DNA of 5,199 bases from assembly GCA_018813445.1 (NCBI GenBank), contig JAHJBR010000023.1, positions 1 through 5,199 of the forward strand, read 5' to 3'. Every line of letters begins with the position of its first letter. Within the stretch, counting starts at the first letter, position 1. Source of the stretch: Microcaldota archaeon. GTDB taxonomy: Archaea > Micrarchaeota > Micrarchaeia > Anstonellales > Bilamarchaeaceae. The notes under the pieces are model-generated. The model did no database searches. It was not told the origin of the DNA and saw only the letters and a program-made list of their open reading frames with translations. The position numbers were made by a program, and so were the translations under genes. Below, in pieces: positions 1-4,935 of the stretch.

Positions 1-338
1 AGGGCGAGTGGTATTGCAACATTCTCATAGACATTCAAATTCTTAATCAGATTGAATTGCTGGAAAACAAACCCTATCTTTTTCCTTCTTAATTCCACGG
101 TTTCCCCATTCTTCATTTCAGTTGCGTTTTTCCCCTCTATGAAAACACTTCCATTGGTTGGTTTGTCCAATAATCCAATCATGTGCAGGAGTGTACTTTT
201 TCCACTTCCACTGGGCCCAAGTATGCTGATGAATTCCCCTTTATTTATGGCAAGATCAATTCCATCCACTGCCCTTATCTCCTCTCCGCCAAGAGTGTAG
301 ATTTTTGTAAGCTCTTCAGTCCTTATTATATCAGTCAC
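1..338 (-). CDS. ABC transporter ATP-binding protein, LolD/MacB type (partial, C-terminus outside window)
   Basis: This is the ATPase subunit of an ABC exporter. It would hydrolyse ATP on the cytoplasmic face to power a permease that is probably encoded further downstream, outside the window. The 112 visible residues read like the LolD/MacB/FtsE-like class: an early RTEELTKIY strand, Walker A GPSGSGKS at residues 41-48, an HMIGLLD segment after it, and the Q-loop in FVFQQFNLI with Gln94. The signature motif, Walker B and H-loop lie beyond the window edge, so it is incomplete by position and not visibly broken. The start is GTG at 338-336: an in-frame stop lies directly upstream, so no longer start exists. 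GTG overlaps the padR stop as GTGA, which suggests translational coupling. A PadR gene in front of such an ATPase is a common arrangement for regulated efflux of drugs, peptides or lipids; the substrate cannot be told. Confidence 0.93.
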   Translation of the reverse strand, partial: MTDIIRTEELTKIYTLGGEEIRAVDGIDLAINKGEFISILGPSGSGKSTLLHMIGLLDKPTNGSVFIEGKNATEMKNGETVELRRKKIGFVFQQFNLIKNLNVYENVAIPLA

Positions 339-697
339 TTAACCATCTCTTTGAAGAACTGTCCCTTTATTCCATTGGAAACGCATTTTGAAGCATATTT
401 CAACACTTCCTTTCCTTTCTTAGTTATACTATATGAATATGCTTTTCTTTTTCCCTGCATTTTACTCTTTTTTTCCACAAGTCCGAACTTTCCCATATTC
501 CCAAGAAGCGGATAAATTCTAGAAGGAAGCGCAATGGCCAGCATCCTATCCTTTTCAAATTCCTTTATCAGTTCATAACCTGTCCTCTGTTTTTTACTAA
601 TCAACCATAAAGTAATTAGGAATGCAAGCTTTCTGAACACAAATTTTTCAGGACTTTTGTTCATTTCCTTAAACAATCGTGCGTTATCAAAAGACAT
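335..697 (-). CDS. PadR-family winged-helix transcriptional regulator
   Basis: This 120-residue protein is a probable DNA-binding repressor of the PadR family. The family core is visible from about residue 22 to 100: an LAFLITLWLI helix, the hallmark TGYELIKEFEK (39-49), the IYPLLGNMGKFGLVEKK recognition helix and turn (61-77), a basic wing KMQGKRKAYSYSIT, and TKKGKEVLKYA. The long C-terminal dimerisation domain of PadR-s1 proteins is absent, so this is the short PadR-s2-like form. It begins 21 bases after copA ends and overlaps the following ABC ATPase start by four bases (GTGA), so it most likely controls that exporter. There is no ribosome binding site before ATG 697, but a TATA-like TTTAAATA is centred about 26 bases upstream, which fits a leaderless archaeal transcript starting at the ATG. 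A palindrome between that box and the start suggests autorepression. A role in copper control is possible but not shown; no metal-binding cluster is seen. Confidence 0.9.
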   Translation of the reverse strand: MSFDNARLFKEMNKSPEKFVFRKLAFLITLWLISKKQRTGYELIKEFEKDRMLAIALPSRIYPLLGNMGKFGLVEKKSKMQGKRKAYSYSITKKGKEVLKYASKCVSNGIKGQFFKEMVK

Positions 698-706
698 ATA
701 CTGATT

Positions 707-727
707 TGTATATATACATTATTTAAA
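707..727 (-). promoter_or_regulatory. Candidate padR promoter with 12-bp palindromic operator
   Basis: On the minus strand, TTTAAATA (727-720) is followed directly by the perfect palindrome TGTATATATACA (718-707). The box is centred about 26 bases before the padR ATG, the usual archaeal TATA-to-start distance. The palindrome lies between the box and the start, where a bound repressor would block transcription. With its flank it reads ATGT...ACA, resembling the ATGT-N8-ACAT pattern reported for PadR sites, though the spacing is not identical. The box overlaps the copA stop region, so this would be an internal promoter. AT-rich palindromes also arise by chance. Confidence 0.5.
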
Positions 728-2899
728 GCTTTGCAAGCGCAAAGAAATTGCATTCAATACAACCGAAACACTAGAAAAAGCCATGGCCCCACCTGCGATT
801 ACTGGAGAAAGCAACCATCCAGTAAAAGGATATAAAACTCCTGCAGCAATAGGAATTCCAATTATATTATAAAAAAGAGCCCAGAAAAATCCTTGCCTTA
901 TTTTTCCAACAGTTGCTCTTCCTAACTTTACAGCCCGTACTACGTCCATTATATCAGAGCGCATTAGAACTACTTGCCCACTTTCAATTGCAACATCACT
1001 TCCAGAACCCATGGTGATTCCCAAATCAGCCTGTGCAAGAGCAGGCGCATCATTTATTCCATCCCCAACCATCGCAATTTTCATTCCCCTTCCTTGTAAT
1101 TTTTTTATTTCTGTTGCTTTATCTTGAGGAAGCACATTCGCAATAATATTCTCAATTCCAGCCTTTTTCGCAATTGCTTCAGCAACTCCTTTGTTGTCAC
1201 CACTAATCAACCAAATGTTCAAACCTAATCCTTTCAATTCATTTACTGCAGTTTCAGCCTCATTCTTTAGCACATCTGCAACTGCAACGATCCCCATTAC
1301 TTTAGTTTGTTCAGCTAAAACCATTGCTGTTTTCCCTTCCTGCGCGAAGCCTTTAATTTTCTTTTTCATTTCTACATCTAACTTTATTTTCCATTGTCCC
1401 ATTAATTTCATATTTCCAAGAACAATATCCTTTCCATTAACTAAACCCCTAACCCCTAGCCCAGGAAATGCTTTGAATTTTTTCACAGGAAAAAAATTCA
1501 ACTTCTTTACGTATGCTTCAGCAACTATTGCATCTGCAAGAGGATGCTCAGAATTTTTTTCCAAAGAAGCTGCAACTGCAATAATCTTCTGTTCATCTAT
1601 GCTGTTTTCAAATGCAATAATATCTGTAACGATGGGTTTTCCTTTTGTAATCGTTCCTGTCTTATCAAAAACAACTGTATCTATTTTATCCATACGCTCA
1701 ATTGCCTCTGCATTTTTGAACAAGACGCCAATCTTTGCACCCATTCCACTCCCAACCATTATCGCAGTGGGGGTTGCAAGTCCTAATGCACAAGGGCATG
1801 CAATCACAAGCACTGAAACAGAAACAACCAATGCAAATGAGAATGCAGAGTGAAAAACAAAGTACCACCAAATAAATGCACATGCAGCAATCCCAACCAC
1901 TATAGGAACAAAAACAGCACTTATGGAATCCGCATATCTTTGAATAGAAGCCTTGCTTCCCTGCGCTTCCTCAACTAATTTCACTATTTGTGCAAGCGTA
2001 GTTTCCGCCCCTATTCTTTCAGCCTTTATGTAAAGAACCCCGTGTCCGTTTATGGTTGCTCCAAAAACATTATCCCCCTTGTTTTTCTCAATCGGAATAC
2101 TTTCTCCTGTGAGCATGCTTTCATCAACCGAGGAGTTCCCACGCATTACTATTCCATCTGTGGGAACTTTTTCCCCTGGCTTCACGACAATCAAATCCCC
2201 GACTAGGATATGCGCCGCATTAATCATAATCTCTTTCCCGTTTTTCAAAACTCGTGCCTTTTTAGGAGACAAGTCTAAAAGTTTTTTTATTGCTTCAGAA
2301 GCCCTGCCTTTTGCAATTGCTTCCAAATATTTTCCTAGTATAACTAATGCTATCAACATTGTGCTTACTTCAAAGTATTGTTCAGAAACAAAGCCAAGAA
2401 GCGCAGCTACACTATAAAAGTATGCAGTACTGGTTCCAATTGCAATCAACGTGTCCATGTTCGCAGTCTTATTCTTCGCAGCATCAATTGCCCCCTTATA
2501 AAATGTCCAGCCAACTATGAACTGCACTGGAGTCGCAAGAAAAAAGAGAATCTCCAATCTATAAGGAAATTCCATAATGAACATTCCCAATACCATTGCA
2601 GGAACCGCAAATATCATACTAAAAACAAGCTTATTTTCCAAATTCTGTTTTTCTTTTTCACGTATTTTTTGCTCATCAACGTAAGAGATATCGCTTTGTG
2701 CGGAATACCCCAGCATTTTTATTTTTCCAATGATTTGTTCATTACTAATGCCTTCCTCATCATATTCAACATTTGCTCTTGCAGTTGCATAATTTACATT
2801 TGCTTTAACTATCCCATCGGTTTTGCTGAGGTTCTTAGATATGTTTGCAGCACAGCTAGCACAATGCATTCCAGATATCACCAATTCAGTTTTCTTCAT
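719..2899 (-). CDS. copA: Copper-exporting P1B-type ATPase (CopA)
   Basis: This is a complete 726-residue Cu(I)-transporting P-type ATPase that would pump copper out of the cytoplasm using ATP. It has one N-terminal heavy-metal-associated domain (about 3-68) with GMHCASC (Cys13, Cys16), then TM helices from about residue 89. The actuator motif TGES is at 264-267, the membrane metal site CPC at 368-370 followed by ALGLATP, the phosphorylation motif DKTGT at 412-416, the nucleotide-domain His-Pro at 452-453 and the hinge GDGINDAP at 612-619. The last two helices carry Tyr-Asn (677-678) and MxxSS (706-710). CPC, YN and MxxSS together are the Cu(I) P1B-1 signature, as opposed to Zn/Cd or Cu(II) pumps. 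Length is normal for a one-HMA CopA and nothing is missing. ATG 2899 has AGGGGT three bases upstream, and the cupredoxin gene ends nine bases before it, so the two are surely cotranscribed. Confidence 0.97.
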   Translation of the reverse strand: MKKTELVISGMHCASCAANISKNLSKTDGIVKANVNYATARANVEYDEEGISNEQIIGKIKMLGYSAQSDISYVDEQKIREKEKQNLENKLVFSMIFAVPAMVLGMFIMEFPYRLEILFFLATPVQFIVGWTFYKGAIDAAKNKTANMDTLIAIGTSTAYFYSVAALLGFVSEQYFEVSTMLIALVILGKYLEAIAKGRASEAIKKLLDLSPKKARVLKNGKEIMINAAHILVGDLIVVKPGEKVPTDGIVMRGNSSVDESMLTGESIPIEKNKGDNVFGATINGHGVLYIKAERIGAETTLAQIVKLVEEAQGSKASIQRYADSISAVFVPIVVGIAACAFIWWYFVFHSAFSFALVVSVSVLVIACPCALGLATPTAIMVGSGMGAKIGVLFKNAEAIERMDKIDTVVFDKTGTITKGKPIVTDIIAFENSIDEQKIIAVAASLEKNSEHPLADAIVAEAYVKKLNFFPVKKFKAFPGLGVRGLVNGKDIVLGNMKLMGQWKIKLDVEMKKKIKGFAQEGKTAMVLAEQTKVMGIVAVADVLKNEAETAVNELKGLGLNIWLISGDNKGVAEAIAKKAGIENIIANVLPQDKATEIKKLQGRGMKIAMVGDGINDAPALAQADLGITMGSGSDVAIESGQVVLMRSDIMDVVRAVKLGRATVGKIRQGFFWALFYNIIGIPIAAGVLYPFTGWLLSPVIAGGAMAFSSVSVVLNAISLRLQSFK

Positions 2900-2908
2900 T
2901 TTACCCCT

Positions 2909-3379
2909 CTAATGGTTACATATCCCGCAACCGCAGCTTGGCCTTGCTATTACTTCTTCATTTTCAATAGTTGTACTGCTTCCATCAGCAGCTTCTACTA
3001 TAAATTTTCCGTAACCCATGCCCATATTACAACTCATATCATAAACACCTGGTTTATCTGCAACAAATTCGATTGCATTATTTGTTTGAGAAACACGCAT
3101 GCGCTTTCCCAAACCCCAAATGTTAAAGTCTATCATACAACCTACAAATGTATTTGGATCAAGCTCCAACCGCACATATGTGCCTTCTTTAACTCTAACT
3201 TCTCTTGGTTCATAATACCCATTCACCACCTTAATCTGAATCGTTTGTTTTTCTTCAGAAGAAATATTGTTTGCACCAACAACATCTGCTTCAGTATTAT
3301 TTGCAAATCCAATTCCAAATACCAAAATCCCAACCATTCCAAGCAGCATTAGCGCTGCAACTATTTCATGTATCTTCAT
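2909..3379 (-). CDS. Membrane-anchored cupredoxin-like copper protein with Cys-rich tail
   Basis: This 156-residue protein has an uncleaved or signal-type TM helix (about 5-26) followed by a linker and a cupredoxin-fold domain (about 46-129), so the domain should sit outside the membrane. The pattern TIQIKVVNGYYEPREVRVKEG, then FVGC, then a GVYDMSCNMGM strand-loop matches the plastocyanin-like domains that accompany copper ATPases and SafE-type proteins, where the first ligand is Cys instead of His. Candidate ligands are Cys81, Cys117 and Met119 or Met121. A CGCGICNH tail (Cys149, Cys151, Cys154, His156) could form a second metal site. A role as copper carrier or scavenger next to CopA is inferred. 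ATG 3379 is preferred: it overlaps the upstream stop as ATGA and has GGGGGTT six bases before it. An in-frame TTG at 3394 would only add five residues. Confidence 0.85.
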   Translation of the reverse strand: MKIHEIVAALMLLGMVGILVFGIGFANNTEADVVGANNISSEEKQTIQIKVVNGYYEPREVRVKEGTYVRLELDPNTFVGCMIDFNIWGLGKRMRVSQTNNAIEFVADKPGVYDMSCNMGMGYGKFIVEAADGSSTTIENEEVIARPSCGCGICNH

Positions 3380-4071
3380 ATTCCCAACCCCCAAACTGGC
3401 CCAGATTTAGGACCATAAATCATCAACAAAACAAGCAGAACAAAAAAAATCAGGCTTGTACTTGCTATTGAAACAAAAGAAGTATTCATAGTTCCTAGTT
3501 CCCCTAGTTCCTTTATTCTTAAATAAGCAAGTGCTCCCAGCACGATTAAACACATTACAGTAAGCAACCCAAGGAAGAGTGGGAGTGGATCAGCAAGCAT
3601 CATTACAGAAAGCATGGCGCCCATTGTTCCTGCCATAAGTCCGCCCATCATTCCCTCCATTGTCCCCATTACTCCACAACATCTTCCAGCCCAAATTCCT
3701 GCCCCAGAACCAATAAGCATTCCAAATACGCTTCCCCAAAACATGCCATTTGTCGCCCCTAATAATGCTCCAATTAAGAACCCAGTCATCATTCCAAAAG
3801 TCATTCCCTCCATCATCCCTAAAGTGCAGGAGATCTGTTTTTTATATCCTGAAAAATGATAGGCAACTCCAACTATTGCGCTTACAGATATGGCACCCAA
3901 TATTAGGAGCAGCGCAAATGCATCAAGAAAACCTTCTTGATTCCGCCACAATCCAATGTATATCAGTACAAGCACAATCAGCAATATCGCCAAGCCGCAT
4001 ATAGAGTATGTGAAAAGTTTCTTTTCAGCATTATATGATTTAGGAGCCGTTTCATTACAACATTCTTCCAT
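3376..4071 (-). CDS. Methionine-rich polytopic membrane protein of the copper cluster
   Basis: This 231-residue membrane protein has about six or seven hydrophobic segments (near 19-41, 48-72, 91-107, 109-126, 139-158, 161-183 and 199-219). The middle is extremely rich in Met and Gly, with 16 Met between residues 86 and 158, and contains two related blocks: CTLGMMEGMTFGMMTG (82-97) and one starting at Cys132, CGVMGTMEGMMGGLMAG (132-148). A GRCCG motif (Cys131, Cys132) and an N-terminal MEECC add thiols. Met and Cys in membrane helices are typical Cu(I) ligands, so copper binding or transport is plausible given the CopA and cupredoxin genes downstream, but I cannot name the family with certainty. 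ATG 4071 has AAGGTG five bases upstream, and that site overlaps the preceding stop codon. The gene ends inside the next start (ATGA). It could instead be a structural partner of CopA or of the cupredoxin. Confidence 0.85.
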   Translation of the reverse strand: MEECCNETAPKSYNAEKKLFTYSICGLAILLIVLVLIYIGLWRNQEGFLDAFALLLILGAISVSAIVGVAYHFSGYKKQISCTLGMMEGMTFGMMTGFLIGALLGATNGMFWGSVFGMLIGSGAGIWAGRCCGVMGTMEGMMGGLMAGTMGAMLSVMMLADPLPLFLGLLTVMCLIVLGALAYLRIKELGELGTMNTSFVSIASTSLIFFVLLVLLMIYGPKSGPVWGLGI

Positions 4072-4080
4072 ATGTACACC

Positions 4081-4194
4081 TTAAAACATTCTTCGCCCCA
4101 ATCTTGTATCTTTGTTCAATACTCTATCTACTTTCTCATCCAACTTTTCATTTTCCTTTTTACAATGCGGACAGTTCTCATTTTCCTTTTCCAT
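4081..4194 (-). CDS. Small 37-residue CPHC-motif protein
   Basis: This short charged protein is the first gene of the copper operon. It has a single CPHC motif (Cys8, Cys11) framed by near-repeated acidic-basic stretches, KENEN before and KKENEK after, and a basic LGRRMF end. There is no TM segment. One CxxC could form half of a dimeric zinc knuckle or bind Cu(I) as a small cytoplasmic chaperone or buffer; neither is shown. It is supported as a real gene by AGGTGAT at 4205-4199, four bases before the ATG, a near-perfect match to the archaeal anti-Shine-Dalgarno, and by its nine-base spacing to the next gene, whose ribosome site overlaps this stop codon. In-frame GTG at 4203 is possible but would consume that site. 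The family is not recognised. Confidence 0.72.
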   Translation of the reverse strand: MEKENENCPHCKKENEKLDEKVDRVLNKDTRLGRRMF

Positions 4195-4208
4195 TCCAAT
4201 CACCTGTT

Positions 4209-4228
4209 TGCGTTCCAATAGAAACGCA
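4209..4228. repeat. 20-bp inverted repeat, candidate operator
   Basis: TGCGTTCC (4209-4216) and GAAACGCA (4221-4228) form an inverted repeat with seven of eight positions matching and a four-base centre; the outer six bases of each arm match perfectly. It lies between the shared TATA-like box and the predicted minus-strand start, so a protein bound here would block the copper operon while sitting upstream of the plus-strand TATA. Its GC content stands out in an AT-rich spacer. The binding protein is unknown; the adjacent winged-helix protein is the nearest candidate. Confidence 0.5.
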
Positions 4229-4245
4229 TTAATATTTCATTCTGC

Positions 4246-4293
4246 TGAAACAATACATATTAGTAGATGAAACAATCGAAAAAAGGTGTTTCA
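4246..4293 (+). repeat. Clustered TGAAACA motifs, two direct and one inverted
   Basis: TGAAACAAT occurs at 4246-4254 and again at 4268-4276, exactly 22 bases apart, about two helical turns. TGTTTCA at 4287-4293 is the perfect inverse of TGAAACA. The second and third copies form a 26-bp inverted repeat with seven-base arms and a 12-base centre that holds the AAGG of the ribosome site. As DNA this could be a regulator-binding array; as RNA it could fold over the ribosome site of the winged-helix gene. Both readings are inference from spacing. Confidence 0.4.
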
Positions 4294-4818
4294 ATGTTTA
4301 GAAACCTTGCATTTAACCAACGTCTGATGCTTGCCATAGCACTAATAGCTGGATTCATGCTAATCGTTTTAGTGATGCTCTTGAGTTATGTGCTTGCAAC
4401 AAGCGGAATGGAAATTGCCTTTCCATTATCAATATTCCATACGTATCACTTGGAAGTAATGATCCTTGTTTCTGTTCTTGGATTGGTTATAGGTGCATCA
4501 GTATACTTCCTAATGCACGAGCAAGTAATAGTAAAAACACAAGAAGCAGCAGGAAATGCACATCTTTTACTTACATTCCTTAGTCCAGAAGAACGTGCGG
4601 TAGTTGAACTGCTTGTAGACAGCGAAGGTCATACTACTCAAGCACAGCTTTCTAAAATGATGAGCAGATTAAAGGCTCATCGCACGGTTTTGCGCCTGGA
4701 AAAAAGGAAAATAATTAGAATTGAAAAATTAGGAAAAACCAACCAGCTTTGGCTCACACAATCCATATATGATGCATTAAGGAACGGCAAGCATTCTGAA
4801 GAGTCAAAAGCTCTTTAA
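4294..4818 (+). CDS. Two-TM membrane protein with C-terminal winged-helix domain (probable regulator)
   Basis: The 174-residue product has TM helices at about 10-34 and 54-74, a short external loop between them (ATSGMEIAFPLSIFHTYHLE), and a cytoplasmic MarR-like winged helix at about 95-160. The latter shows LSPEERAVVELLVDSEG, AQLSKMMSRLKAHRTVLRLEKRKIIRIEK and GKTNQLWLT, the pattern of archaeal membrane-associated winged-helix regulators. Loop residues Met39, His49, His52 and Glu54 could sense an external metal, which would suit its divergent position next to copper genes, but this is inference. ATG 4294 is chosen because AAGGTG stands five bases before it, as in neighbouring genes, and the only plausible TATA box predicts a start near 4259. 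ATG 4267 would add nine residues but has no ribosome site. The gene ends 31 bases before the duplicated tmk start. No terminator is seen, so readthrough into tmk is possible. Confidence 0.85.
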   Translation: MFRNLAFNQRLMLAIALIAGFMLIVLVMLLSYVLATSGMEIAFPLSIFHTYHLEVMILVSVLGLVIGASVYFLMHEQVIVKTQEAAGNAHLLLTFLSPEERAVVELLVDSEGHTTQAQLSKMMSRLKAHRTVLRLEKRKIIRIEKLGKTNQLWLTQSIYDALRNGKHSEESKAL

Positions 4819-4849
4819 ACTTTCACAGCAAAAACCGAAAGGGGGTTAC

Positions 4850-4927
4850 ATGCTAATAGTTATCGAAGGCCTCGATACGCTCGTCGACGTTTCGACGACC
4901 TATCTACTCCTTCATTCAGATATGTAG
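4850..4927 (+). CDS. 25-codon ORF upstream of tmk that repeats the Tmk N-terminus (leader peptide or gene fragment)
   Basis: This short ORF encodes 25 residues and begins MLIVIEGLD, while thymidylate kinase downstream begins MLIVIEGID. It then diverges into TLVDVSTTYLLLHSDM and stops at TAG 4925. The codons for the shared part differ mostly silently (CTA/TTA, GGC/GGA). GGGGGT stands three bases before its ATG. It is in another frame from tmk, with its stop inside the AGGTG ribosome site of tmk, so translation of one could influence the other. It has no P-loop and cannot be a kinase. It may be a leader peptide, a 5' fragment of a second tmk, or a by-product of hairpin insertion. Expression is unproven. 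Confidence 0.4.
   Translation: MLIVIEGLDTLVDVSTTYLLLHSDM
4865..4913. repeat. 49-base imperfect GC-rich hairpin
   Basis: In one register the sequence pairs GAAGG (4865-4869) with CCTTC (4909-4913), GATA (4874-4877) with TATC (4901-4904), and TCGTCGA (4881-4887) with TCGACGA (4892-4898), closing on a four-base CGTT loop. That is 16 pairs plus T4872-A4906, with small internal mismatches. Local GC is well above the surrounding sequence. On the minus strand the 5' arm contains GTAG, as at the foot of bacterial REP elements. No T-run follows, so a simple terminator is unlikely. It may act as an RNA structure before tmk or be a small palindromic repeat element. Confidence 0.75.
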
Positions 4928-4935
4928 GTGTTCGT

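Larger units (their letters stand above)
4195..4293. promoter_or_regulatory. Divergent promoter region of the copper operon and the winged-helix gene
   Basis: The region separates two divergent transcripts. The AT-rich box TTAATATTT (4229-4237) contains the palindrome AATATT and can act as a TATA element both ways. On the minus strand it predicts a start near 4206, just before AGGTGAT of the first copper gene, and it is preceded there by GAATGAA, which could be a BRE. On the plus strand it predicts a start near 4259, giving a leader of about 35 bases to ATG 4294. No other TATA-like box of suitable spacing is seen. A single box serving both directions is inference. Confidence 0.5.

Noticed and set aside
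52..515. Plus-strand frames across the left end
   Set aside because: They overlap the ABC ATPase and padR genes on the other strand, which have conserved motifs and coupled start and stop codons.
707..718. The palindrome as a CopY-type cop box
   Set aside because: A cop box reads TACAnnTGTA, the opposite half-site orientation. The palindrome here is TGTA...TACA, closer to PadR sites.
1191..1853. A 220-codon open frame on the plus strand
   Set aside because: It is the complement of the copA phosphorylation and nucleotide-binding domains and has no motif of its own.
2378..3352. A 324-codon open frame on the plus strand
   Set aside because: It lies antisense to copA and the cupredoxin gene, both of which show clear family motifs. 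Its own translation is low-complexity with no recognisable domain, so it is a shadow frame.
3380..3394. TTG at 3394 as the cupredoxin gene start
   Set aside because: ATG 3379 forms an ATGA overlap with the previous stop and has a G-rich site at proper spacing. The TTG lies within that G-rich stretch.
4149..4190. Repeated CATTTTCCTTTT stretches near the left edge of the divergent spacer
   Set aside because: They fall inside the 37-residue gene and encode its repeated Lys-Glu-Asn-Glu stretches, so the repeat is explained by coding.
4865..4930. The hairpin as an intrinsic terminator for the winged-helix gene
   Set aside because: No T-run follows the stem, the right arm is followed by a ribosome site and tmk, and archaeal termination relies mainly on T-runs.
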